Shown here: one piece after another, positions 35,949 to 46,180 of the stretch
Position numbering within the stretch: the stretch's first letter is position 1
Layout of the letters: each line of letters begins with the position of its first letter
Source of the DNA: Ovis canadensis
Lineage: Eukaryota > Chordata > Mammalia > Artiodactyla > Bovidae
Assembly: GCF_042477335.2 (NCBI RefSeq)
Contig: NC_091251.1
Location: 36,782,501 to 36,846,500 of the forward strand
Direction of reading: 5' to 3'
DNA length: 64,000 nucleotides
Position numbers and translations under genes: made by a program
The notes under the pieces: model-generated
The model's input: only the letters and a program-made list of their open reading frames with translations
Database searches by the model: none
Told to the model about the DNA's origin: nothing

Positions 35949-36228
35949 CGGAGAAGGCAATGGCACCCCACTCCAGCTCTCTTGCCTGGAAAATCCCATG
36001 GGCGGAGGAGCCTGGTGGGCTGCAGTCCATGGGGTTGTTAGGAGTCGGACACGACTGAGCGACTTCACTTTCACTTTTCACTTTCATGCATTGGAGAAGG
36101 AAATGGCAACCCACTCCAGTGTTCTTGCCTGGAGAATCCCAGGGACGGAGGAGCCCGGTGGGCTGCTGTCTATGGGGTCGCACAGATTCTGACACAACTG
36201 AAGTGACTTAGCAGCAGCAGCAGCAGCA
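35949..36228 (+). mobile_element. Bov-A2 SINE
   Basis: Dimeric, with a (GCA)n tail. The short duplication ATGCATA lies at 35942-35948 and 36229-36235. Confidence 0.92.
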
Positions 36229-36235
36229 ATGCATA

Positions 36236-37001
36236 ATTGTAGTTTATTAACTATTTTCTAAGTAAGATATCCAGGCATCTGTTGATGAAATTAGATAACA
36301 TTGAACTCATGGATTAATTAGCATATTTTACAGAGACTGTCTGTTAACTCAAGCTTGTATTTATTTGGAAACATATCAAGTTGAAGAACAAGGGAAAAGC
36401 TTGAAATCTTTGTATGACCTTCCCAAGACCTCAGAGTTGCTAGATAACAGTTAATAAAATATTAAAGATAAAATAATGTAGTAATCAGTCTTTTATCTTT
36501 ATATAAAATAATCATGAGAATATCTTGGTCATAACAATATCAAATTATTTTCTGCTTAAGGTAAGAGGTGGCTACCCTGGATGGGTTTTGTTATTTATGC
36601 AGGATTACCAAGTAATGTGTGGGTGGGTGTGTTTGTGTGTGTGTGTGAGAGAGAGAAAGAGGGAAAGAAAGTGTAATTAATCTGTTGATATTTAGTACTA
36701 AAATCTTCTTCCTAAGGCTTAACATTTGTGAAAATAATTATTAGGTGACAGCAAAAACAATTTGCTTCTCCTAAAAATTCTGTTTAGGGGCCTTAAGCCT
36801 TGGTATTTTCCCAACAATCTCTGTAAGATGAATTTAACATTTTTACCTTCACAGAAAAGTAAAGTCCACTCCTTGAATGCCTGATCAGGAACTGACTGAC
36901 AAGAAGACAGGCATTGCTTTCCCATCCAACCCTTTCAATTGAACAGGGGAAATGGAGAAAGATCAATAGACCAAGAATCAGTGAGAAGACTCAGAGACAT
37001 T
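36236..37001. other. Unassigned, with a GT/GA-rich tract at 36620-36670
   Basis: No gene recognised. This is the 3' flank of the angiogenin-type gene. Confidence 0.5.
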
Positions 37002-37007
37002 TTTATT
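37002..37007 (-). promoter_or_regulatory. ANG: Polyadenylation signal of the angiogenin-type gene
   Basis: AATAAA on the - strand lies about 125 bases after the stop codon at 37130. This short 3'UTR is plausible for an angiogenin mRNA. Confidence 0.6.
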
Positions 37008-37129
37008 AATGAAGTATATTCTAAAGCAGAAAAGAAAAGGTCAGCAGCTCATTTTCTGGATTCCTAGCAATGAATGTTGCTGCAATGTAAGGGGGAAATG
37101 CTATGAAGGAAGGCAGAGCCAGCTCTGGA

Positions 37130-37576
37130 CTACTTGCGTGGAGGGACAAAGGACTCATCAAAGTGGACAGGCAAGCCCTTTTCACAGCCGATAACGATGA
37201 CTCTGTAGTCTTTGGTGGCTTTGTAATGGCATGGAGGCCGGGTGGACCCTCCTTTATGCTTGCAAATGGTAACCTGGAAGGGAGACTTGCTTATTCTGAG
37301 ATTGCCTCTGTAAGGTTTTCCATTCTTATCTTTACAGATGTCCTTGATGTCATTCTTGTTGCCATGAACAAAGGTGTTGATGTCTTTGCAAGGTTTGGTC
37401 AGGTGTCGTTTCTCCATCATCATTTCACAGTATTTGTTATCCCGGCCCTTTGGACTGCGATCATAGTGCTGGGTCAGGAAGTGTTTGTATCTGCGGTCAT
37501 CCTTAGCCAGAGTCAGTGGGGTCAGACTCATTCCCAGCATGAAGAGCAAAAACAGGGGGCTCAGGACCATCACCAT
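37130..37576 (-). CDS. ANG: Angiogenin-type ribonuclease (RNase 5 family)
   Basis: This is an intact 148-residue protein. A 24-residue signal peptide ([14 protein letters not shown]...) precedes a 124-residue mature chain. In mature numbering the catalytic triad is His13, Lys40 (PCKDINTF) and His114 (PVHFD). There are six cysteines (26, 39, 57, 81, 92, 107), the angiogenin pattern that lacks the fourth RNase A disulfide. Angiogenins are secreted, weakly ribonucleolytic proteins that act in angiogenesis, tRNA cleavage and host defence. Residues 31-35 are EKRHL where human angiogenin has the basic nuclear-localisation patch RRRGL, so nuclear import may differ. The receptor-binding loop region (58-68) is [11 protein letters not shown]. 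The second of two in-frame ATGs was used because known angiogenins begin MVMVLSP. An acceptor CCTTGGCAG (exon from 37594) lies just upstream. Ruminants have more than one angiogenin and I cannot tell which paralogue this is. Confidence 0.92.
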   Translation of the reverse strand: MVMVLSPLFLLFMLGMSLTPLTLAKDDRRYKHFLTQHYDRSPKGRDNKYCEMMMEKRHLTKPCKDINTFVHGNKNDIKDICKDKNGKPYRGNLRISKSPFQVTICKHKGGSTRPPCHYKATKDYRVIVIGCEKGLPVHFDESFVPPRK

Positions 37577-37596
37577 CTCTTCCAACAAAGGCTCCT

Positions 37597-38262
37597 GCCA
37601 AGGGCAAAAGGAGATGTAATAGGGGCACAGAACAGAATTGCCAAATTAGGCTGAAAGGACAAGGATTTTTCTCTCTGGCAGGGTGTCATGAATCAGGTGT
37701 CCTCTGTCACTAGATATATTTTTTCCTTTTCCTTTCCTCAGTAGTCTTGTATGTCTTCTCAACTGATTCCTTTGGAACATCTATAAAAATATTTCCTGAA
37801 TACAACTTCCAAGTACAGCCACTGTTTCTTATCCCGGAGGATCACTGAGAATTTACCTTTCTATCAGTTGTTGCAATTCAAAATCCACTCACATTCCTTA
37901 ATTCATTTATTAACTAATTTAATACCAAGCACTACATAAGCTGCTGTTGGGTACCAGGCACTGTGCTGGGTCCCAGAACACCAAGACCATTAAAGACACA
38001 TCCAGTGCCTCACTAATCCAGGATGTAGCACCCATGGGGAAAGGATGAGAGCACCAATTCACTGTGAAGAGACAGTAAGGTGTACTCTGAGAGCTAAGAA
38101 GAAGGACTTTCAGGGAACCTTGAGCCCAGGGAAGGGCTATCAGAGAGGACTGGTGAAGACAGCATACCCGAACAAGTCAACCCATCAGTTGACTGTGAGA
38201 AGAGAAGTGAGAGCAGTTTCACCCTGAGGTGAAAGTAAGCAGACCCAATTCCCCAAGAAGTA
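37597..38262. other. 5' flank/intron of the angiogenin-type gene
   Basis: Presumably intron, on the - strand, between an unseen non-coding exon and the coding exon. No repeat recognised. Confidence 0.45.
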
Positions 38263-38264
38263 GG

Positions 38265-38482
38265 CTTCCCTGGTGGCTCAGTTAGTAAAGCGTCTGCCTG
38301 CAATGTAGGAGACCCGGGCTTGATCCCTGGGTTGGGAAGATCCCCTGGAGAAGGAAATGGCAACCCATTCTGGTATTCTCGCTTAGAGAATTCCATGGAC
38401 AGAGGATATTGGTGGGCTACAGTTTATGGGGTCTCAAAGAGTTGGACATGACTGCGCGATTTTCACTTTCACTTTTTCATGA
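38265..38482 (+). mobile_element. Bov-tA SINE
   Basis: Full element starting GGCTTCCCTGGTGGCTCAGT. Confidence 0.92.
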
Positions 38483-40084
38483 TTTCTTGGCAATCACACA
38501 TGCAGCAAAATTCTTATAATGGGATGAAAGTTTGACCTTAAATTTATCCTTAGATATACTATAATCTTTATGAATCCTAAATTGAAAGATAAATGATATA
38601 GTGTCATGGACATTAAATTATTAATTTTTATATTGTGCTTTTCTTGTGTGTAAGTCAGTAAACTTATTTTCGTATTAAATACTTTCGTAGCTCTTAAAGA
38701 GGCCACCGGTTGTAGCACTAAGCCTGTCATGATGCTAAACAGTCCTGGGAGTACAATTGTGACTCTAGAAATATAAGAGCATTTGGGGTTCTGCAGTTTA
38801 CATGGGAAGCCACGTGACAGGCTGAGTGAAATGACCTCCCTTTCTAATCAGCATCTGGCATTGATCTTTATCTGTTTATCATGCTATAGACAAACTTGGT
38901 ATATTGTCAAAAAATTACCAGACTATACACTAGAAATTATTTGGTCATTCCTCAATATTGAAATAGTCCCTGAGAAGTTTTCCATTAAGCACATAACAGT
39001 ATCATTTGTAATAGAATCAGCAAAAATAATTTGGGGAGGTTAGCAAGAAAGTGGCAGACGACTGGGAGAGTCACACCTAAACGAATGATAAGCCGTCCTA
39101 CAGGGCCACTGCTCCACCACAGCCGCTGGGCTGCCTGCTCCCCACGCACCAAGCTCTTTACATTTACCGGGTGTTGCAGTCTCCTGGGTGTGTATTTTCT
39201 TTCTAATTTTTGGGAAGATACTTTTCTCAAATTGTAACCAGTTAAGTCTCTTGCTCTGCAATGGATAAAATATTGCCTTTTAACATCAAAAGCAGTTGTA
39301 GAATGGCAGACTGTCAAGGGTGGAAGTATCCTTAATGGTCACACTGTGAACAGAGGCCGGAATCCCAGAGTTCAAAACTCTAGTAGAACCTGAGCTGGTT
39401 GTACCCAAAAGAGTCATTAGGTGGCAGCGAAATGTTGTCTCCCTCGCTTAGAGGAAACGGTGGGTCCTTGTAGGAGTCAGTATTGTACAGGGGATATCGC
39501 TGATCACAGAAACGGGTGTGAGCTGGCAGGCTCAGCAACAGTCTCTGTCCAAACACTTTATGCTTTAGACATATATTATTCACCTTGAATCATACTGCCT
39601 GCCTCACAGCAGACCCTCAGTAATAGATGTTTTAATGACTGATATCATTTTCCTCTCCAGGTATAAACTTATCTATGAAATGAGAGTTGCTTGCTATGAA
39701 AGTTTGAAATTCCATGGCTCTCATTAAGCATAAGGGAGCCATTCTAGTTTCACTAGCAAAAGTCCAGTGAGCATGGAATTGTAAAGATAAGTTTGTATAG
39801 ATTTAGTTGGTGTCACAGGCACCAGCTGAAAGAAAGAGATGTCAGGGTGATCTGAGCCCAGTCTCACTGGTGTGCATCATCCTTTAAGGTGCAGTGTGTA
39901 AGCCCAGCCCTCTTCACCTCTAGTTAAGGTGCTGACCCTACCTCAGGGTTGGCTCCCTAAAAAGGCACTTGTTTGTTGGAAGGTTGAAGGTCCTCATGTT
40001 ACAGTCTGGGAAAGTACATCTTTATTTCTGACATACAAAATTTGCACATTCATCCTGTAACAATTCAGCAAAATTTTGCTCAGG
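38483..40084. other. Unassigned
   Basis: No gene or recent repeat recognised. If the angiogenin-type gene keeps the usual distal promoter and non-coding exons, they could lie here or beyond. Confidence 0.4.
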
Positions 40085-40086
40085 CT

Positions 40087-40356
40087 TATCGGAGAAGGGA
40101 ATGGCACCCCACTCCAGTACTCTTGCCTGGAAAATCCCACGGACGGAGGAGCCTGGTGGGCTGCAGTCCATGGGGTCACGAAGAGTCAGACACCACTGAG
40201 CGACTTCACTTTGTTTTCACTTTTACGCATTGGAGAAGGAAATGGCAACCAATTTCAGTGTTCTTGCCTGGAGAATCCCAGGGACGGGGGAGCCTGATGG
40301 GCTGCCATTTCTGGGGTCAAACAGAGTCGGACACGACTGAAGCAACTTAGCAGCAT
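40087..40356 (+). mobile_element. Bov-A2 SINE
   Basis: Dimeric BovA, ending in ACTTAGCAGCA. Confidence 0.92.
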
Positions 40357-40367
40357 TGCAATCTTAG

Positions 40368-40592
40368 GGGCTCCCCCAGTAGCTCAGTGGTAAAGAATCT
40401 GCCTGCAATGTAGTAGCCTCAGAAGACTGAGGTTAGATTCCTGGGTTGGGAAGATCCCCTGGAGGAGGGCAAGGCAACCCATTTCAGTATTCTTGCCTGG
40501 AGAATCCCATGGGCAGAGAAGCCGGAGGGGCTACAGTCCATGGGGTTGCAAAGAGTCTGACACGACTGAAGCGACTTAGCATGCATGTGTTC
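40368..40592 (+). mobile_element. Bov-tA SINE
   Basis: Begins GGGGCTCCCCCAGTAGCTCA. It directly follows the Bov-A2 in the same orientation. Confidence 0.9.
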
Positions 40593-40742
40593 TAATCATG
40601 ACTCCCTGAAACATCCAGAAACCAAACCGTAGCAAACATGCACCATGGCCACCTATTTAACATCTGCTCCCCGACTCACACCTTCCACACTCATGTTTGC
40701 AATTCTAAATTTCCCAAAAAGGAAGGTAAAATGGAATTGGGA

Positions 40743-40950
40743 AAAAACAAACAAGAGACAGAATATTTGTGGTACAGAATATTTGTGGGAAGAAAACAAA
40801 CAAGGACAGAATATTTATGGTACAGAATCTGCATAGGCCAAAAGTGCAGGGCCTCACATTTGGTCAAGGATTGTCAGACTCATTTAGACAGATCCTTCTA
40901 GACCCAAGCACATAATCGTCAGGTCCTTCTAGACCCAAGCACTTAATTGT
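40743..40950. repeat. Two short imperfect tandem duplications
   Basis: ACAGAATATTTGTGG recurs near 40758, 40776 and 40814 within a ~50-base repeat that also contains AAACAAACAAG. Then TCCTTCTAGACCCAAGCAC is duplicated at about 40892 and 40923. Confidence 0.75.
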
Positions 40951-41204
40951 CAGTGGAATTTGTTCCAAATGTTCTTTAGACTAACTTTATCCTGTGTCTC
41001 AAACCAATCCCTTGGTCTTTATAAAAATTAACATTCTCTTCCTCTCCCCACAGGCAATATTTTGTACTCAACAGATTCATCAAAGTTTATGCACCGAAAA
41101 ATTACCTTGACATAGGATTATGAGTAACTACAGCCAGTGTACCTTCCTTTGAACTTTGGATGTGTTCCACTTACTTTGTTTTCAAAGAGCATCCAAGAAC
41201 TTTT

Positions 41205-41335
41205 CTCTCCCTTGTTTTTTGTTGGCACTGTATGATTTGTGGGATCTTAGTTCCCTGACAAAGGAATGAACCCACATCCTTGGGGTGAAAAGCAAAAACT
41301 CCTAAACACTTGGACTGAAACGGAATTCCCCCAAA
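41205..41335 (-). mobile_element. CHR-like tRNA SINE, antisense, diverged
   Basis: GGGATCTTAGTTCCCTGACA to ACGGAATTCCC, the reverse of an older CHR-like tRNA SINE head. Confidence 0.65.
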
Positions 41336-41415
41336 ACTTTCTAAAGGAAAGTAAATAGCAGGGAAGGAGATAAGACTGAGCACGCACGCATGCACATTCT
41401 AAGAAAACAGTGCTA

Positions 41416-41640
41416 GGACTTCCCTGATGGTCCAGTGGCTAAGACTCCAAGCTCCCAATGCAGGGGCTGGGTTCCATCCCTGGTCAGGGAAGTAGATCCC
41501 TCATGCTACAGCTAACGATCCTACATGCGGCAACTAAAAAAAAAAAAAAAGATCTGCCATGCTGTAGCTAAAAACAAGGATGGATGATCTCCCATGCTAA
41601 GACCCAGTGCAGCCAAATAAATAATAAATATTAAAAAGGA
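41416..41640 (+). mobile_element. CHR-type tRNA SINE
   Basis: Begins GGACTTCCCTGATGGTCCAG and has an internal A15 run and an AAATAAATAATAAATA tail. Confidence 0.8.
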
Positions 41641-42903
41641 AAGAAAGAAACAGTTAAAACTATACTTCTGTTTTTCCTTGTTAAGCCACATACACTGTCT
41701 GTATCTGGGGTGGGGTGGGGTCTTCCAGATGCCCTTCAACACCTGTCTCACCTTCTTTGGGGATTTTATCACAATTTAGGAATCTCTCCTAAACCTCCGC
41801 TTGCTCCCAGCTGCACTAGTTTTCTTTTAGTCCAAGAGTAGTGTCCTTGCATATAGAATATCCCCTAAAGAAATCTGTTTTCATTTTAGACTTTGGAACC
41901 TAATTCATTTTCTTCTGAATTCATGAGCTTGGTCCCAGAGGCTTTAAAAGGGTGGGGAAATAGGTTCATTGAGATGGATGGACATCTAGAAATAGCATAT
42001 AAACAAACAAACATATATAAAACAATAGATTACCCAGATGGAAGAATCTTATAAAAATCTAGAAGTTTCCTTCCAACTGCAGAGGGGTTCCAACTGTTTG
42101 TTCCTGGAGACGGATTCCACCTGAGTGAACCTGGAGGCCCCTCCCGGTTCTGATCATACAGTGATCAGATGGACAGGGTGGAGAGACTAGATCTGAAAAT
42201 CCTCAGTCTTGTCAGAGACACACAAACCAAGGACACTACTCTTGGACAAAACATGGAGAGTCATTCCCCTCTTCCTTGGGCCCAACTGGGTCAAATATTA
42301 ACTCACTTGAATGGACTAGAGATTTGTTCTAGGAGGCAAAACTTGATAAATGTGGCCTTTTGTCCCCAAGTTGGCTTTTTCTGACATCCCTGTATTGTTA
42401 TTCCTGCCCAAGACAGGATTGAGGTTTTATTATTCCCATGCAATGATCTGGATCCCAAAGATGTTGTTTCTTGGGCCAGCTCCAAGAACTGCCTTGCAAA
42501 AGCCTGCAGAGAAGATGGGGTCCCCCAGGAGGATGCTGCTCCACTGTACTTTCTGTTTACCCACAGAATTTGGTCTCATGAACAGGTTCTAAGTAGGTTT
42601 TATAGAACCAGGACAGCACTTCCAGAGAAGGTTATGCGACAGCTGTTAGCACCCTGCACCTGACCTCAACCTCCCAGCATTAACCTTCAGAAATACCCTT
42701 ATCCTGGGCTTCTGTTTCCTTTCTTCTTTACCTGTCCACAAACGACTAACTGTGAGCACCTGATATTTTATTGTAAAATTGTCTAACTCCACCATCAATG
42801 CAACACTGACTTGTATCCACTCACAAAATGGCTATGTTGCCTGCAAAAAATGTGGACCCAAGGGTACCAGGATCACTTTCAGATCCTATGGTTTCAAATA
42901 TCA
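41641..42903. other. Unassigned
   Basis: No gene recognised. Confidence 0.4.
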
Positions 42904-42908
42904 GGTAG

Positions 42909-43343
42909 TGTCAGGGGACGTTCAACTTTAAGGCATCCTCTATGTTGTTTCCTCCCTTTGTGTGCTGTTTCTCAAGGGCCTTCTGTTCCTTATCAGTTCC
43001 TGGGAAACAGGAACGAGCAGAGCTGCACACAGTTCTCAGGACTGAGGTCATGGGACAGCGCATGCGTGGATTCCCTTCAGTGACCTTTTACTTTACTGTA
43101 AACTATTCAGTCATGTCCCTATTACTCAGAATATGGATTGTCTTCTGGCTCTGTGACGATTGTTATTCATCTGGTTTTGTTTTTGCTCAACTTTATTTTT
43201 GCTATTTAAAGCTTCCTTGTATGGAAATATATAAGTATATGCTGTTACAAATGAAGCACCCTTGTTTCACTCGAGACTTGGGTCCCCCGCGTCCCTCTTT
43301 GTCGACTTCAGTCCCCAGGTCCTGCTCTGTAAAGACCATAACA
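42909..43343 (+). mobile_element. Solo LTR of an endogenous retrovirus
   Basis: A 435-base element starts TGTCAGGGGACG and ends GACCATAACA (TG...CA). The 5-base direct repeat GGTAG lies on both sides (42904-42908 and 43344-43348). A TATTTAAAG promoter-like box and a GC-rich end (CTTGGGTCCCCCGCGTCCC) fit an LTR layout. No internal retroviral sequence adjoins it, so it is a solo LTR left by recombination. The family is not certain. Confidence 0.72.
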
Positions 43344-43638
43344 GGTAGCAGCAGGAGGCCAGCTGTCTCGCAGACCCCCAGCAACCACCTTCACTGGTAT
43401 TGGATCTAGGGCACTGCTATCTTGTTAAAAATTACCAACCTTCTCTTATTGTCCACCCACCTCTACATTTTCAGTTTCCCTGTATTTTAGGCATTAGCTA
43501 AAGACATGCTACCTACCAGTAAAACAAATGCACTTGACATGATCATAATAATTACAGTAATCAGTGTTACCTTGCATTCTATGAAAAGCTCATATATTTA
43601 ACCTTCACTAAAACTACGTGAGGCGGTTATTATGTAAG

Positions 43639-44030
43639 TCAGTTCTTCTTATGAGGAAACTCTGAAATCAAACAGCAGGGGAACCTTGACGGAAAGAATC
43701 CTTTCTCTTTTTTTACTAATAACTTTAGCTTCGTCCAGTTTCTGCCTATAAAACCCTTCCACTGCAGGCTCCTCGGAGCACCTCTCTTATATACTAGATG
43801 AGATGCTTCCCCTTTCATCAATGATTCAACAAAACCAATAAAATCTTCAAATTTACTCAGTTGAATTTTGGTTTTTAACAGAACCAAAGAGAAGTAGCAG
43901 GATGTAGGGCCTCTACTGGCATCCAACAAGGCGTCCAAACACTCAATTTCCTCTTCTGAGCAAACACCCTGTTTGAGAGGAGCACCTATTTTAATTAATT
44001 GTGCATCACTTTTTAAATATAAACTGAAAA
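43639..44030 (-). other. Unidentified coding-like stretch, - strand
   Basis: One - strand frame stays open for about 130 codons (roughly 44030 down to 43639) with protein-like composition. Recognisable segments include DAQLIKIGAPLKQGVCSEEE, DALLDASRGPTSCYFSL and KFEDFIGFVESLMKGEAS. A TTTTTCAG acceptor-like site sits near its start. I do not recognise the family. It lies between a solo LTR (ending 43343) and a Tigger transposon (from about 44080). It may be a relic exon, a retrocopy fragment or part of an old element. No function is claimed. Confidence 0.35.
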
Positions 44031-44079
44031 ATTGAGTTTTGGAAAGTTTTCAACCATTACAAACCACACAGCTGGGACT

Positions 44080-45806
44080 GTACTGGGAGAGGATGCCAGA
44101 TGAAGTTATATCAGTCAGGAGGAGAAGTTTGATGCCAGGGTATAAAACAGCAAACGATAGGCTAGCTCTGTTGTTTGGTGGCAATGCTCGCAGGGATATG
44201 AAGCTGAATTTTTCTTAGTTTACCATTCAGAGAACCCAAGAGCCCTTAAGAATATAGCCAAGGGTACTCTTCCTGTTGTATGTGAAACTAACCCCAAAAC
44301 CTGGGTTATGCAAACCATTTTCCAGGACTGGTTTTTCCATCACTTTATCCTAGAGGTAGAGAAGTATTGCTTGGAGAAGGATATCCCACTCAACATTCAT
44401 TTGCTGCTCAGCAGCGCTCCAAGACACCCCCTATTCATGGCTGACTTTCATCTCAACATCAAAGTAGTGCATCTGCCTCTGAATACTACATTGTTCATCC
44501 AACCTAAAGACTAGGGAGATATACTGACTTTCTGGAAATATTATTTATGTCATATTTTTCATCAAGCAGTAAAGGCAAGTGGCAAATCATGAACAACCTT
44601 GTGCCAATTTTGGAAGGACTATAATATCTACAAGGCCATAAAAAATTTTGACTTTGCTTGGCATGAGGTTCCAATGTTACTGAGAATGGGGTTTGGAAGC
44701 ACCTTTGCCCACAGTTTGTTCACAATTCGTGGGTTTGAGAAGGTGAATGAAGAGTCCAAAGAGGTCTTCAGTGACTTAGTGACTCTCAGTGAGAAGCTGG
44801 ACTTAGATCCGCAAGAGGATAATTTCACCGAACTCCGTGCTGTGCAACACAAGGAGGTTACTAATGAAGACCTGATGGGATTGGAGGCCCAGAGAAAGGA
44901 CAAAGAGATACAAGAGGAAGAAGTAACTCAAGAACTGATGAGACTCACTACACGAGAAATGGCAAGGGGATTTTCTTTACTCGAGGAGGCACTGTTTGGT
45001 TTTGAGCCACAGGACCAGAATGTAGAAAGACACACAAAGCTTGCAGAAACTGTTCAGAATGCAATCCAGTGCTACTGTGTCATTTAAAATGAGAGGAGAA
45101 GGGCTCCTACCCAGACATCACTGGATCATTTTTACAAGAGGGTAGGTAGAATTGAAGCTCCAATACTTCGGCTACCTGATGCGAAAAGCTAACTCATTAG
45201 AAAAGACCCTGATGCTGGAAAGATTGAAGGCAGGAGGGGAAGGGGATGACAGAGGATGAGATGGTTGGATGGCATCATCAACTCAATGGACATGAGTTTG
45301 AGCAAGCTCCAGGAGGTGGTGATGGACAGGGAAGCCTGGCATGCTGCAGTCCATGGGGTCGCAAAGAGTCGGACACGACTGATGGCTGAACAACAGGTAG
45401 AATCGAATCCAGCAAGGAGCCAGAACTTGTGCCATCAATGCCAAGTATGAGTGAAACTGCGGCCTGCCCTCCATCTCCTATTGCTGATGATCCTTCAGCT
45501 GAACCACTCCCACCTCCTCTCCCTCCTCTAGTTAGTGACTCTTCTCATCTGTTCACTCGATGCCAGCCCCTGTATGCCAGCTGCTGTACTGTACTACTCT
45601 ACTTTTCAAGGCACTGTACTGTAAGATTAAAATTTCTTTAGCTTTATATTAATTTGTGTGAAAAGTATTATAAACCTGTCATAGCACAGTACTACATAGC
45701 AGGTTGTGTCAGTTGCCTTTCTCAGCTAACTTTTCTGGACTAATGAAAAAGAGGACTTACAAACATGCTCTCAGAATAGAACTCCTTCTTATGTAGGAGA
45801 CTTACT
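44080..45806 (+). mobile_element. Tigger (pogo/TcMar) DNA transposon, partial, with nested BovB 3' end
   Basis: Encodes pieces of Tigger transposase: FQDWFFHHFILEVEKYCLEK, then PNTT-like PLNTTLFIQPKD, then KAIKNFDFAWHEV and a long C-terminal frame (44599-45087), followed by the [12 protein letters not shown] tail after the insertion. The position of the second catalytic aspartate (LLLDNAPGHP in active relatives) reads LLLSSAPRHP, so activity is lost. The 3' non-coding end matches Tigger1 (GTACTGTAAGATTAAAATTT to TATGTAGGAGACTTACT). The 5' end is missing. An ancient fossil. Confidence 0.85.
45150..45396 (+). mobile_element. BovB 3' end nested in the Tigger element
   Basis: GAAGCTCCAATACTTCGGCT to AGAGTCGGACACGACTGATG. 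It interrupts the transposase C-terminus and is therefore younger than the Tigger. Confidence 0.9.
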
Positions 45807-45811
45807 TTATT

Positions 45812-46180
45812 TTGAAACTATGCCGATATCCTGTTCTTTATCAAACTATCAACTTATTCATTTGTTTATTGTATCAGTGTAGCCTCATGGTTTCTCACTT
45901 TTTTAGTTGTTTATATAATCTGTTATTTTCATTATTATCTTGCTGCTCAAATTGTCACAGATTTGGCCATTGGGAGCCCCTTACACTGACTTCTGTGTCC
46001 TTTTGATGTTCCCGTCATTGTTTGGGTATTTTCTTGCTTTCTGGTTAAAGATATTCTAGTCTCCTCTTCTGTGCTCCCTGTCCCAGCCCTGAGGGCAGCC
46101 ATTTCTTCGGGGATCCATTTTCCAAGGCTCTTTTAAGGATAGTACATGGTATTTAAATAAAAGCCAAGTTCGGCCTAAAA
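45812..46180. mobile_element. Old L1 fragment (L1M-type) in copy A
   Basis: Contains CAGATTTGGCCATTGGGAGC and GACTTCTGTGTCCTTTTGA, familiar from ancient mammalian L1 3' regions. Also present in copy B. Confidence 0.5.

Noticed and set aside
33922-36228. Regularly recurring similar blocks, considered as an array
   Set aside because: They are independent Bov-tA and Bov-A2 insertions with unequal spacing, not a CRISPR or satellite array.
42942-43409. 155-codon frame
   Set aside because: It covers the solo LTR and continues past it, with no homology to a protein.
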